Source: Seriola aureovittata
Taxonomy: Eukaryota > Chordata > Actinopteri > Carangiformes > Carangidae
Reading direction: 5' to 3'
Length of the DNA stretch: 64,000 nucleotides
Assembly (NCBI RefSeq): GCF_021018895.1
Contig: NC_079377.1
Location: forward strand, 5,896,501-5,960,500
In this document: piece by piece, positions 27,356 to 40,986 of the stretch
Layout of the letters: each line of letters begins with the position of its first letter
How positions within the stretch are numbered: the stretch's first letter is position 1
The notes under the pieces: generated by a model
Databases searched by the model: none
What the model was told of the DNA's origin: nothing
Seen by the model: the letters and a program-made list of their open reading frames with translations, nothing else
Position numbers and translations under genes: made by a program

Positions 27356-28255
27356 GAATGTTGTTGAGTCATTGTTAATGTTATTAGTAACACCTGTGTT
27401 CAAGTCAAAACATCTCCTGTGAAAAGACAAATTTATTGTCTATTTATGAGCATCTAACATATTCATTTGCAGTCATGAAGTCAGTAGCTTTTAACAAAAC
27501 AGTTTTCAAACCAGATTTAATACTATCAAAAACCAAAAGTGAAAAGTGAAAGACCTCATAGTTGATTGAACTTGATGCAGTGCACATGTGCTCCTTTGAA
27601 TCACTGCGATTTCACACCGCAACACACTGTCTATAAATCCAATGCACACAGCAAGAGGCTTTCTCACGACAATGTTAACTACAAGATTGGAAAGAGGAAA
27701 TCCCAATTTGATCTCCTGCTCCAGCAGCAACCTGATGTTTCTGGTCACATGTATGGTAACATGTAGAGTATAACTATGTCCTATTTGTTTGTATACTGCT
27801 GATGGTGCTAAATGGGACGTGTTCAGTATCTGATCATCTGATGTTCAGTATTTTGAAAGAATAATATATTCAACGTTTGGCAACAGTTCCGTTCCTTCAT
27901 TTTCTCCAGAAGTGAGGCTGAGAGTGGGAGGACTAATGATGCAGTAATTAAAGCAGGCACCAAGCTCTAACAGCACAGCAGCTTGCTGAGGAGTAACACT
28001 CAATGCCCCCTCCTTAACTCTGCAGCTGGCCCTGTGTTTGCATCTGAGGAAAAACACAACGTGCATTCTGGATGCAGCACAACAACTGACCAACAACAGC
28101 CACAACACAAATGTTTCCATGTACTGTAAATATACATCTACAGTCAGTGTTACACACTATGTTTTTCTCAAGTATGGAAGTCTTTGGAGTCATGTGACAT
28201 ATATAGGAGCTATCAAGCTATTTAATAGTGATGAAGTGCCAGTAGTGAGCGTGTA

Positions 28256-28259
<4 letters not shown>

Positions 28260-28298
<39 letters not shown>

Positions 28299-28300
28299 GT
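28260..28300. repeat. (TG)n microsatellite
   Basis: About 20 TG units with one C substitution. Confidence 0.95.
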
Positions 28301-29525
28301 ATACTGTGTATTCCTCTTTCAGCGTAGCTCTTGGCTTGCCTTAAATAGGATCCAGGGGGGTCAAACAGTCAAATCCTGATGTTCGTTGGGAGGGAGCTTT
28401 CTATTATGGCCTGGTAAAGTTGTTGAGAGAAACCAGACGTAGTTCTGAGTGATGGAAGAGATACTTTTGATACTGGTTGACGCATGAATACGCTTTTTAA
28501 TTCACCAACAATGTGTGTTCGTGACCAAGTCACACCTGGTATTTATAGAAGCACAACATACAGTAATACCATCCAGGTGCTCTGACCAAGTGTGACTCTA
28601 ACGGGAAAACCAAAGGGTGAGAGGTTAGGGGAAAAACATAGTCAGTACCATACCCCGCTTAATGACTTGGCCAGACCAGCTCATACTTTCTCAGGCTGGG
28701 GATACGGTGGAAAAAAAACAATGGCCTTAACTGCGAAATATTCACCCACCGACTGTATGTGGACCAGAGACAATAAGCACCCTCCATCAAAGGCTTAGGG
28801 TTAAATAAACACCCGTCCTGCTGGAACTGTGTGGCTGAGTGTGTGTGGAGAAAAAGATAAAGGGAACTGGTGAGTGTAGAGGTCTCTGCAGGGGATAAAG
28901 GGAGTGAGAAGAGAGGAGGAGTGCGACCCAGCTGGAGAGCCTTTTTTTCCCAGGATTCGAAAAGCAGGGGAGGAACACAGCAGATGCAAAGAATGTAGAT
29001 GTGAGGAGAGATTACATTTTATGAACGCCTGCAGGCAAAAGCTTGCTGATTTACAGCAAAGTGCCCAAAATGTACGTTTTCGTCTTGTGGAAGAACACGA
29101 CATGTGACGCTCATCATATGGTCTTCAGATATGTGAACACTGTGTCTATGCAAGGACAGCCAAATAATCAAATTACCACCGGCAGCCAGAGGGCAGATCT
29201 CTGAGGACGGTAATGTCATTTAGTTGGTTCAAACTACCAGCGATTTCACATCTGCCATATCTAAAGCTACGCTGATGTATTGCATATGTATCTGTCTGTA
29301 GCTTCTTCACAATAACTTTACGTCTCATGGCAAGTGAGGTAAGCTGTGCGGCTCTAGTTTCAGCCACTTTGCCTTCGCTAGCTTCTTCACATTGGACATG
29401 TTCTGCAGGGTGATGGTGTTTTACGTGTCACCGTGTTTGGCGATTGTGATTGTTCGATGCATCTTATCTCTCGTTTGCTCAATGACTACATCATGCCTCT
29501 ACTTAGCCATGCTGTAAACATCGCA

Positions 29526-29546
29526 AACACACACACACACACACAA
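29526..29546. repeat. Short (CA)n
   Basis: About ten CA units, 45 bp before the inverted-repeat element at 29.59 kb. Confidence 0.9.
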
Positions 29547-29590
29547 ATAACTGGTAACGTAGGTGAGGTGCAGTAGGGCTAAACTTCACT

Positions 29591-29951
29591 TAAAGGAGAA
29601 GTGGGACATATTGGGAAGTAGGTTTTTTTAGCCTTCATGCTGAAAGTTAGATGATTGATATCCCTCTCATACCTGTAAACTGAACATGAAGCTACAACCA
29701 TCAGCTGTTAGTACTAGAACCAAGGTATAAAAACCAAAATGACAAACGTCCATTTTTTAAAGGTTTTGGGGGTTTTCAGCAGGTGGGCAGGACAACTCAG
29801 GAAAGTTACCATTTTATTCTAGTCATGCTAAACTAAACTAATCTTCTGGCTGAAGCTTCACATTTTGCTTACATGTCCAGAGTGCTATTGATTTTCTCAT
29901 CTAACTCTTGGCAAGAAAGAGGATGAGCTTATTTCCCAAAGTGTCAAACTA
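29591..29951. mobile_element. Long-inverted-repeat MITE-like element, internally deleted copy
   Basis: The left arm reads TTGGGAAGTAGG...GAAAGTTAGATGATTGATAT...CTCTCATACC...ATGAAGCTACA. The right arm carries the complements (GCTGAAGCTTCAC, TTTTCTCATCTAACTCTTGG, TATTTCCCAAAGTGTCAAACT). It has the same family layout as 5.5-6.1 and 47.2-47.8 kb, with a shortened centre. Confidence 0.65.
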
Positions 29952-30583
29952 GAATTAGAAAGCACACATCCTCCATCTGAATGAATTTAACACAGGGTCC
30001 TCCATTATCTGCTTGATATTATAGATTGAGTTGAGAGTATGCACAGGTAACTCTGCTGTTCTCTACAACCACTAGTTGCTCATGAAAACAATGAACAAAA
30101 ATCTTCCACATAATGTCTCAACCTTTTTCTATGACCCATCAGAAAACAACAGCCTCTTCAATTTTCTGGTCCAACTATGGACTATGTTTATGATAAACAT
30201 AAGTTAACAGTTTACTTATCACTGCTGTTTGCACAATAGGCAGCCAATCATTCAGTCAGTCAGATAGTTTAAACAACCAACACACTCCAATGTTATTGTC
30301 ACAAAAAGGTTGGCACCTTAAAATCATTCGGACAAGGAAAGAAATAATTGTAAATTTTGGACCTCGCTTTAATCAAATCAGTTTACTTTCAGCACAGCTC
30401 CATATAAGTTTCAAAGAGGACACAAGGTTCCATGAACATATTCATCAAACAACAAGATAATATCATTTCTGGAATTAATGAATTAAAAGTGAAGTGCTGC
30501 TGAGCCTAAAAATCATGAGAAAAATCTTTTTGAAAACATGTGATTTCTGTGACCAACTTCCAATTTTTATGCATCACTTTTTC

Positions 30584-30596
30584 TTTTTTTTTTTTT
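30584..30596. repeat. Poly-T tract
   Basis: 13 T in a T-rich context. Confidence 0.85.
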
Positions 30597-31746
30597 ATCA
30601 AACCCTGCAGCTCCCTGTGATATGAACTGTCTCAGTGTAATGTGGAGCAGAGCAGGGAGGGCGGACTATCTTCTTCTGTGACAGCACGGGCAGGCTGTTG
30701 CTGCTGCTGCGAGCCACAGCTCTTTTATTCAAGAAGTTTGGCTTCTGTGGAGATAAAAGAGGTACGAGCACTTCTGCAATCATTCAGTTTGTGTGTCTCC
30801 CCGGCAGACTCCGCCACTCAGACAAAACACAGCATGACGGAGGAAACCCATGTCTGTGCGTTCGTGTGAGCGTGTGACTATAACAAACACAGTAAGAGGT
30901 TTAAGACTGACATCATGACAACAGATCGCACATAGGTGACATGAATGTGGATCCCATGTGAAAACATAAGAGGACAGACGGCCTGCTGTTGCTAAGCGCG
31001 CTCTTTAAAACACACACTTTGGGTTTAAAAGTTGAAAGTGAGCCAAATTCCTGTGATAAACACTGACACAAGTTTAGATACTGCACATGAACTGCACAGA
31101 GATTATCAGGTATAAATTCCAACAGTTTCATGACACACAGTTAAAAACATAAAAACATAAACCTGTTTCTGCAGACTACACAACAGTCTTGACTACAAAG
31201 TTGTCCTTAGAGAAAATCGTAGCTCTGGTTTTGTTCTTAACAAGTTTATAACATAAGCCACATGGTTGACCTCAAGCAGACAGTTTGATCAAAAGTAAAA
31301 GTGAGCACTAAGCGAGAAGCTGTAAACTTTCCAACCACATCAAAATGTGAATAGAGGAAAAATGTTATGATTACAAAGAACACAATGCCGATACACAATG
31401 ACTTGAGCAACAAGTTCAAAAAGAGGTTCCAGTCTCAGTGTGCTGGTATCAATAGTTTTGATTTCACAGCATACCAGAGATGAGGCACTGTGATGCTACA
31501 GAGATTCCCCCGATCTAAGAATCATATTCTCCAGACGTGAAAGAACATGCTTGTTTGGTACAAGCCCCAACAAAAATCACTCAATCAATCACCATTTTTA
31601 TGTGTCTTTCAGTGAAAACGAAATGCAAAAATGACCATGCCAACTGATATCGTGACTAGCGATATCTGCTAACAGCGCTAGAGGAGACTAATACAATACA
31701 TATTTTTTCAATATTTATAGATTCCTTTAAACAATGCTTTATAGAG

Positions 31747-32013
31747 TCATTTCATCCAAATCACGAAATAAAAAAACATATTTTCTTATTTACCACAAGA
31801 TTGCCATGCAGATAGTTCGGGGTTGTTTTTAAGAGATTTTAAAATATCTACCTCTGAAACTTTCATCTTCATTGTTGTGGGGCAGCAGCAGCTGTCTCTG
31901 AGGCAGCTATCTCAAATCCTCAGCAAATAAAAACACAGCTGTCTGTTGTCTAGATACAACTACAGTGTGGTGTGATTTCTTTTTTGTGATTTGGGTGAAC
32001 TGAGCCCTTAAAT
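31747..32013. mobile_element. Teleost interspersed repeat with inverted ends
   Basis: It begins TTTCATCCAAATCACGAAAT and ends TTGTGATTTGGGTGAACTGA; the two ends are near complements. The interior (TTACCACAAGATTGCCATGC, ATATCTACCTCTGAAA, ACAGCTGTCTGTTGTCTAGA) matches a fish MITE I recall ending GGGTGAACTGTCCC. Confidence 0.55.
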
Positions 32014-32385
32014 ATCTGTCCAAACCTCAGTGCCAAAATTAAAAACTATCCTACACTAACAGCAGAAGGCCATGATAGCTCAGCTGTATATTAATATTAC
32101 TGTATATAGACCTTTAATGAGAACCATCTTTAAGACTAACCTTCTTTTACATTCTTCCCAATTTCTTAAAAATGGCACAAGAGGCAAGAATGTATGACCA
32201 GGAAATATTGTGAAAATATTCACTACATATACACCTCACATACTCAAACACAAAGCATGAATGACTTAACAGCCAGGCGTGTCTGGACACGGAGGTGCAG
32301 CTTAGGAAATCCAGTGTGTATTCTGGCTGCCAACAGAGACATGGAGACCTCCTTCAGGTGACTCCTCTCTGCTTATCAACTCGGG

Positions 32386-32660
32386 CTGCAACTAATAATT
32401 ATTTTCATTACTGATCAATGTAATTATTTTGTAGATAAATCAATTACTTGTTTTGTCTGTAAAGGATCCATAAGTATAAAAAAAAAATCTCAACATTATT
32501 CCGCACAGCTCAACCTGATATCTTCGTTTCGACCGAGTGACAGTCCAAGATATCCAGTTTACTTTCATGTATGCCAAAGAAAAAACATCACGTCCTCATT
32601 TGAGAAGCTGGAACCAGTTCATTCTGGGGCATTTAATTCGAAAAAAATGACTAAAACAGG
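32386..32660. mobile_element. Teleost 'GGGCTGCAACTAA' repeat copy
   Basis: Starts GGGCTGCAACTAATAATTAT, then ATTACTGATCAATGTAATTA, TATCCAGTTTACTTTCATG, GAGAAGCTGGAACCAG and AAAAAAATGACTAAAACAG, in the order found in a very common fish non-autonomous repeat (from memory). It is truncated before the usual complementary right end. Confidence 0.6.
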
Positions 32661-33468
32661 CAGGTGTTCAGAACAGGCGTTCAGCAGATGGCTGTGGGTC
32701 TCGCATGTTACCACCTAATCAGCCCTTAATGTCTCCATTCTGTTCTTAACCAGGTTATTCAACCAGTAACCTGGTTTTGTGTTAATACACACACTGTAAA
32801 TGTCATAAATGGGTTAGAATAACCCAGTTAAAGCCAATTTACTCCTATATTTACTCCTGTTGCCTCGGAAACTTTTGACCCTGTCTGTGGTTGTCAGTGT
32901 GTGTTAAAATCAGACTCACACCACACAACATTTTGATGTCAACAAAAAGTGGCAGCAGGCAGTGCAAATCAAATAATACACCTAGTAATTAATTTAAAGG
33001 CATTAAACGTCTCCTGTCTTCTGCGTGCGACTTTAATGAACCTTGCTAATTACTATGGCTGCAGTGCAACAGTTGCCAGAGGTAACGATTACCTCTTGTG
33101 CTGAAAGGAAAGATCCAAGGTCACTAAAATGTTTCAGATAAAACAGTTCCAGTGCAAAATTCAGAACATGAGCGAACACCAGCAGACACTCAATTCTTGC
33201 ATATTGCATTTGTTCCCTTGTCCTTCTGTATGTGGGGTTTTATGGGGACTGAGCCTCCACTGCTGTCTCTTCAGGGAATCTTATGAATGAGTCCCAGGCC
33301 TAATCAGCGGGACGGGTGGGGGTGTCCCTCTCAGGCTTTCCCATCCCGGATAATTATGGTTCTTGGAGTGAACCCAAGCTTCCTTCAGTCCGCGTCGACA
33401 CTCCCACCCTTATCCCAGTTCCTTATCTGGGTCCAATGGGGCCAGGCTATTCATTGTCCGGCTCTGCT

Positions 33469-33486
33469 CACACACACACACACACA
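33469..33486. repeat. Short (CA)n
   Basis: Nine CA units. Confidence 0.85.
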
Positions 33487-34399
33487 TTATCAAATCCTCC
33501 TGAGCGGGGTCAATGAACTCTTGAAAAAGTTGACTGTGTTGACCTGCTGTAAAGTCACTTTCTCTTATTAGGTATTACTGAGCATTGGTGCGTATGTCTG
33601 TCTGTGGATTCACATACATGTCTGTGAACGGGACGTTTCCCCTGAGAGATCCCCACTATAAACCCTCCTGTCTGGTTCAGTGACTGACTGCTTATTTTGC
33701 CTGCTAAGATCAACAGCTCAGGCCAGCCGTGGCGACATGATTATCTCCACACCTCTGCTGTTTGAGTCTGAACGGACTCTTCTGTTCTGGGGCATGGTGA
33801 CCTGACTCAGCACCTGCAAGATACAGCTCAGAAAATACATCCCGATAAGTTCTGTGTACTAAGATGATAAATACAAGCAGGAGGTACAAGGATACAGTGA
33901 TGTTCTACCTTCAATACTTCACTGTCATGTGTCAGATGCCAGGAATGAAACATCTGCTTTAGGACACAAACTGAGTGCGAACATCTGCTCTGATTTTAAC
34001 ACGATATCCGCTCGTTCTTACTGAGGGAACTCTGTAACATCCTGATTTGGGTTAGAGATGAATGACATGGAGCATCTACAATACGACCACAGTTCTGCAT
34101 AAATCAACAGCTCAAAAACAGCAACATGTCAGACGTCAGGTTCGTCTGATGTGAGGCAGCGTCAGACATCCATGAGTCTGAAAGCAGCCTGGTTAGAGAG
34201 AGGGGTGAAGCCAAGAGGCCTGTGCATTTGATAATGCCAAGAACCATCACGCATATTCAACGTCGGATTGAAAACTAGGCGACCTGAGTACTGTGGTTTG
34301 TTTTTGAAGCATCACATTAAAACTTCACCATAAACTCAGACCTACTAAAACATATTAACACCACAGTAAAATTCACCCACATGTCCATGTAACATATGT

Positions 34400-35065
34400 G
34401 CTTCCTGTAGCTCAGTGATGTAGAGACCACTGGCAGGGCTAGCTGGTTAACTTCTCTATCTGGCGAGCTAACCGCTAACACACTAGGCAGCCGGGAACAT
34501 TTTAGCACTGGTCAGTAGCAACACATCTCTTAACTTCTATTTTCTCTGTACTAGATCTGGCATTTTGTTGTCAGGACTGTACCTTATTTCATTCAATAAG
34601 TACTTAGTGAAGAGTGGAAAAGTTTATTCAAAAGACTCAGTTGAGAGCTTATTTTGTACACCTAGCTAAAACTAATGCAGTCTAAGACAGAAATGTTACA
34701 ATCATGCAGGTTATAATGTTTCATTTTGTTGAAACCGTTTTTGTTTGTTTGTTTGTTTGTTTGGTTTTTGGGGATGCAGTTTGTACCAACATTTACATAA
34801 ATAGGGTTGACAAAATAACAGAAACACCTCTCAGTATAATGCAATACAGTTCAACAGGCCCACACACACTGCCACCTTTTGAACAGAAAATGAAACATCA
34901 GAACCTTCATGAAGGAAGAGTTTACTGCAGAGCTGTTGCATTAGACTGAATCAGTTTTAGCTGAGTGCATCTAATAACTGGAAACTAAGTGTCTCTGTGC
35001 CACTGACTCCTGTCTCATAACTGTCTGCAAACCACGCCTCTCTTGTGGAGCAGTTTATACTCTGA
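34400..35065. mobile_element. Interspersed repeat, copy 1 (pair with 46.97-47.24 kb)
   Basis: Shares ordered blocks with 46970-47240: TCTGGCGAGCTAACCGCT, CACTGGTCAGTAGCAA, TTATTTCATTCAATAAG and TGTCTCATAACTGTCTGCAA. A stretch of about 330 bp including (TTTG)n (34738-34763) separates the last block. Family not identified. Confidence 0.55.
34738..34763. repeat. (TTTG)n microsatellite
   Basis: About six TTTG tetramers. Confidence 0.9.
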
Positions 35066-35248
35066 CAGAGGAATGCTAAATAAAACTGGAGGATGCAGAA
35101 CAGCTAATAAGCTACAATAGCTTCCCCCATTGAGGACGCTCTTTTCCCTTCAAAGGTCAGTGCTATAAAATGGCTTTCGACGGCAGCAATGGTGTGAATA
35201 TGCATCTCACACTTACCTAAAGTTGACTCGAGTTGAAAAATGTAGAAT

Positions 35249-35276
35249 CCCCACCCCCACCCCCACCCCCACCCCA
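35249..35276 (-). repeat. (CCCCCA)n array; G-quadruplex-capable on minus strand
   Basis: About 4.5 hexamers. The minus strand, the sense strand of inpp5a, reads as five G-runs of four to five separated by single T, which satisfies a stable G-quadruplex pattern. Confidence 0.9.
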
Positions 35277-37615
35277 TTTGAAAATGTATTTGGAGAATTC
35301 TTATAACCACCACTCAGAATGATTTAATTTGGATATTTTCTCCAAATTAATCCAGATCAACACTAATAAAGAAGGAACAAAATGGCCATTGCAAAATAGT
35401 TGGTCATAGAAGTGATGACTTCAAATGACAATAAACTATTATTCTTTTATATTGATATATAATATATTTTGTGGAAGAGACCTTGTTGACTGATGTCCAG
35501 CTGTCACAGGCTGTAACAAGGCAGTAAGCCTGGCATACATTCCATCATGGCAGCCACCCAGAACTGAGTGATGCAGACAACGGGGCTTACCTCTCGAAAC
35601 AGGAAAAAAATGATCCTAACATGCCCTCAACTTTCACCCCTTGTGACAGGATGGAGTGGTTGTGGGAGGCTGGACTCTGTGCAGAGTGGTGTACAGCTGC
35701 AGGGGTTTCCTTAAAGACTTCAACATCATCATACAACATCAGAGAGCAACATCTCTCTACTTCCAAAATGAGTTATAATGCATATTATTACACGTCATAC
35801 ATATGCAAAACATAAAATACACATTGCAACATATCACAATATTCACACCACATTCATGAAATCATTCTTACATTAGACCCTCTTAAAAGCCTTTATTCTG
35901 CCTCGCCGTTCTGTTTAAAAGGTACAAACACATTATGGGAAAGGATCGTTGTTCTGTCTTTAAGCCTACAGTGGAGGTAGTCTCCGAGCCGGATCAAAGT
36001 CTGTGTAAAAGGGAGAGCTGGCATGGCAGGACAGAAGCAGACGCTGTTGTGTTACATGTCACGCTGGCACGTTATCTAAAAAAATTTAAAAATTACACAC
36101 GGGGCGACGTTATGCTGTCATAATGAGAGGTCTTCCTAATAGCAATAAGAAAAAAGGCAGTATTGTTATTTCCATAGAGGTGTTGTTTTAAAACCACTTG
36201 CTAAAGCTTATGAATCTAACACATAAAGTGTGATACAAGGTGCTAATAATTCTGCAATACCATTGAATTTCTACCAGCTACGATTTTCTTACCATCTTCA
36301 ATGATAAGTATGTTTATTCAATACTTCTAAAATTATATATTGAAGCAATAAGAAAGAATTTGTGGTGATACATATATAAATATAAAAACTATAATATGAA
36401 CTTAAATACTTCAATAAGACATTACATTGGCGTAATTTTAATTGTAAAATACCACCAGATACTGTGAATTCATTATAATGAATAATATATGATTGCCTCT
36501 ACAGGATGCTGCATACTGGTGAGGAATATGCTGCACTTTTCATTGCCTGCTGGTGGCAACTCTCAGCTCTTTCCAACATCTTCCCCTTTTGAAATTCTAA
36601 GTCCGTGTTATGACAGGATGGAGGAGGGCAGAGCAGGGAGAACACCAAAATAGCATCATCTGATCTTTCTTTCATAAACTTTTCCACTCCTGCAGCAACA
36701 CACTGGAACAGACTTTGGCAAAGGAAGAAACAGAAAATCAAGCTGTCAGATGAAGTATTTAGTCACAGTCTCTGCTGCTGAGCCTCTCCTCATAAAAGTT
36801 GAGCTAAAACATGAGGAGACGGACACAGAGTGAGGACATGACATTCAGAATGAAACCATTTTCACATTGTTAGCTTCCTCCATTTCAGCCTTATCAACAC
36901 AGCATCACTTGTGGGATCACACATTTGAGCTACTATTGCCAACACTATAAATACACACCCTGAATGCTCAATTACATTATTCAGTTAGGGAATTCACTAC
37001 CATCAGCCATGTGACTAAAGGCTAAATATAGCTTGCAGGGTCTATGCTGCCTGCAGTAACATCTTCACAAGGAAAATAGTGTTTTACTGCTAATGAGATG
37101 CAGAGGGATAAGCCTGCTACACTTCCCAACCACACAAGCTTACACTGTATAATAGCCACTGATAACAAACTGCAAACAGAAGAATTTAAGGAAACACTCA
37201 GGTATTTTTTCCTGCTCTGTTCTATCTTTAGTGGTGTAAATATGCCAGCTCAGTGGGGTCCGGGCTGTGACAGCCTGAGCTAATGAGCCGTCAATGGACA
37301 GGAGAGGGAGAAACGGAAAGAAGCGAGAGAGAGGTATTATGAAAAATAAGTTGGAAGACCGGACCAACAAGAGGGGGTATTCATAGTAATCCATTGCATC
37401 ACAGTGTGGTCATCTTGGCCTGGCAAACAAGAGGTGTATGTAATCAAAAACAGAGTGGTTGTAATCAAATGAAAACCACAGCCTGAGACCAGCGTTTACT
37501 GTAACAGGAGCACTTGAGGACAATGTAGAAACCATCATTAGGATAATACGAACACAGAGTCTACCCACAAACCTTTCACAAGCAGAGCAACACATGAGCC
37601 TAAATCCTCAGCAAG

Positions 37616-37628
37616 AAAAAAAAAAAAA
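37616..37628. repeat. Poly-A tract
   Basis: 13 A. Confidence 0.85.
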
Positions 37629-40220
37629 GCAAGCCGGATAGTTGGCATCTGTTGTCCAATTTTTATCATTTGGCTTAATGCAACTGAACGTTCCACTGGA
37701 AAGTCTCCAGGAGTCATGATACAATCGCTCGATTACTGTCACCGGGCCAGATGCAGTTACCACCAGAGATCACAGAATGGACAAGGACACTCAAATCACA
37801 CCTATAGTTTATTTTCTCTGGACTGACCCACAGCGGAAAAGTTGACTTTGTTACTTTCGTGTGGGTTCATTTAGGTTCAAGCCCAAGGCCTGTAAACATA
37901 ACTGACAGAGGTGGTAGGAGGCTTTGAGTGGTGAGAGAAGTTAAATCAACTGGATTCCAGTCCCTGCAACTTAGGTGAAGCATGATGGACACATTTGTGT
38001 AGGCTTGTCTGTAATGAACATGAATTACAGGCGGCAGCTTGCATTCAGCACTTGAGCAAGGTTTCTCAAGCATGAATTTCAAAGTCCACACTTTTCATTA
38101 TGGACTTGTTTCCTTTTACTGCTTATAGAGTTATACCTCCGTCCTATCTCAAAACAAAACCTGCGCCTCAGGCGTCATGGTGCGGTTATTTGGTGACACC
38201 CAAATCCAGCCAGCACGGTGTCCAACCTATTTAAACAAACCTTTACTAAAAGGAAAACACTCCACTCATAACATGTTTTATGTGAACCGGCCCACATATT
38301 GGTACGAGTTTCCAACCTGGGTCCAACTCAACTGTGACTAACTAATGCAATGACAACACTCCATCATCAACTTCTGTCTGGTCTTCATGTTGGTGCAACA
38401 GGCCGGATGCAGCAAAAAACTAACTGACTCACACACTGTGATGCCTTTATTCAATAATTCATTATTCTTTAGCCTATTTTCATTGTCGTAGCCATAAGTG
38501 GGATTGGCAGTGTCAGTTTACAGTTGCTGGGTTAATAGTTTACATGTATGCTGAACTGTATATTACAGGGTGACTTCGGATCAGGAATCCAGTCGGACCC
38601 GTGGGAGTCATGCAGCGTCTTCCCACTGTGTGTTTAGCATGGGAACAGACTATAAAACCAAGCCTGGGGAGTAGAGATGCTGTATAATGTATTTTATAGC
38701 TGCATCATCGTCCAACATTAGTTTAATATGCGCAAGCTCAACATGTATCATTATTTGCTGCAGATAAATTAAGAAATGTATTGCATGGGAAGCCCTTTTT
38801 CAACTAGAAGTACTGTCTAGCAAAAGCTGAAAATAGTTCAGTGAAACTGGGTGGGGACTAAAAGTGATTTGTTCAGGTCACAAATGAATGGAAATAAATA
38901 AGTTAGAACCAGTGTGTATGGTGATTGACATGTATAAGACTGGTCCCCTTGTTGTCTTACAGGTGCATCTGAGTGGCTGTGTGCCCCTCTGTTTAATCAG
39001 GTTGGCCTTAAAAACTGAACCCTGCTTTGATCGGACTGATTGGTGAACTTACTGCAAAAGTAAAGGGGCAAACAGTCAATGTAGCTGTCAGATTGAGGGG
39101 GACTTTGTCTTAGAATCACAAAGTGAGCATGTGAAACTCATCAAAAAAAGCAAATAAAGGTTAACTCTTGATGGCCGTTTTAAACAAAGGAGAAACTGGT
39201 GTTTGCTGCCATAATTAGATCCACTGAGGATGGCTCAGAGTGCCAACAATGGAAAATGACTTCAGCTTGAGGATGATTGTTTGTCTTTTGCTGTAGATGT
39301 TGTTCAAACAGTAACTGAGAACTGGAGTCAGAGAAAATTCAAATGGCCTAAACGGCAAAACGAGACACACATTTTAACATCAAGGTTTTGGTTTTAACTG
39401 ACGTTAAAAAGGGAGGAGACAAACCACTTAAAAAATCCTAAACAGAATATCCTGTATATCCTTTTAAAATGTATTTTGGTGCAAAGTCACCAAACTTTTT
39501 AAGCTGTTTTCAAAGTTACGGCCCTCTCCCCATTCATTTAGATACGGGCCTCGTCCTGTTAGCCCAAGATATCTGCACGAGGCCATTGCCAAGCTGGCTG
39601 CCGAGTGGCGAGACTTGCCTTTAATGACTTCGGTTTTTCTATCACCATACACAGGCCACATGAGCGCATATTGAAAACAGCTCGATTGATTACAGATTAT
39701 TTACCATATGAATAAGTAACGGTGTGAGGGAAGAAACAAGGACAAAATATTAAGACAAGCACGAACATTGAGCAGTCAGACAGGATCTCGGACCAACGGC
39801 ATTGTGTGACTTAATAGCTTATATGATAATAATAGTTTGTGGTAGGATGATTAAAACTGCTCTATAAGTAGCTTTAGCTACTGGGGCTTATTCCATGATC
39901 TATTTGGAGTTTCTTCATCACTTTACACAAAGAAATTACAACTTCAATCAACCTTTGAATGTGATATTTGCTAAAACTAAGGTATGGGACAAACAATCAA
40001 TGGAACAGCATTTGCAATACCTTTGCTTCACTGGTTTTATAAAGGGTAAGGGACTGTTCCTTGCAGTAATTTACTATTTTAAGCTTGAACTTAAACTGCG
40101 CAGATAAAATTTACTTGAAATGCATTTGACATCTGGGCACTAGGAGGACGGCAGAAGTTCTTGACAACACTAGCATAAGATAATATTCCCTGTATGTAAT
40201 ACAGTTTCTATATCCTGGAG

Positions 40221-40428
40221 ACATATGTGTTGAATAAAGTCTTTGTCGACTGCTTCCACTATTAGGTCTGTTGTAGATGAGAAGATTGCCTGTTATGGCA
40301 GCATAGCCAGACCCTGATCCTGCAACATACGATTTGATAATCATCAGGCTTTATAAAGTTGGAGGTATATTCTCACATCATCTCATACATCTTGATTTCT
40401 AGAGGACAATATGTTTTTTGAAACTTTC
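40221..40428 (+). repeat. 208-bp inverted repeat, left arm
   Basis: Starts ACATATGTGTTGAATAAAGT and ends GAAACTTTC. Without any indel it is the reverse complement of 40779-40986, with six mismatches in 208 positions (about 97%), all transitions by my alignment. Confidence 0.97.
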
Positions 40429-40778
40429 AGCATTAAAGCAAGCCTGTGTAACTTTGCTGGCAGCACTGCTACAGTTGGTAATTAATGCTTTAAGTCAATA
40501 AAGCTGACTCAGTGTTGTCAATTACACAGCAGCATTTATCTAAATTTTTTTCTTAGCTAACATTAACCACTATAAGCTTCCAGTAATACCAGACAAAGTA
40601 AGGCCGTAACATCCTGAGTGTACTGAATTGAGTGAGGGTGTGTTTTATTTCTCATGGATTCAACTTTTCATTTGTAAACTAATGAATGTGCTAATTCTGC
40701 TTTCAAGAGTGTTCACATTTGTAATGAGCGTAAACACAGAAGTACGCAGTCATGTAATTGGAGTTGCAATGAGCGAAG

Positions 40779-40986
40779 GAAAGTTTCGAAAAGCATATTG
40801 TCCTCTAGAAATCAAGATGTATGAGGTGATGTGAGAATGTACCTCCAACTTTATAAAGCCTGATGATTATCAAATCGTATGTTGTAGGATCAGGGTCTGG
40901 CTATGCCGCCATAACAGGCAATCTTCTCATCTACAACAGACCTAATAGTGGAAGCAGTCGACAAAGACTTTATTCAACACATATGT
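40779..40986 (-). repeat. 208-bp inverted repeat, right arm
   Basis: Complement of 40221-40428, ending CAACACATATGT. Confidence 0.97.

Larger units (their letters stand above)
40221..40986. mobile_element. Putative foldback / long-TIR element of 766 bp
   Basis: Two 208-bp terminal inverted arms flank a 350-bp unique centre that encodes no recognisable protein. High arm identity in otherwise decayed intronic DNA implies a recent insertion or duplication. Both ends carry CATATG, so a palindromic target duplication could be hidden there. I could not assign a superfamily. Confidence 0.55.

Noticed and set aside
34402..34430. GTAGCTCAGTGATGTAGAGA as a tRNA-type A box of a SINE head
   Set aside because: No matching B box or cloverleaf follows, and the paired copy at 46.97 kb does not keep the motif.
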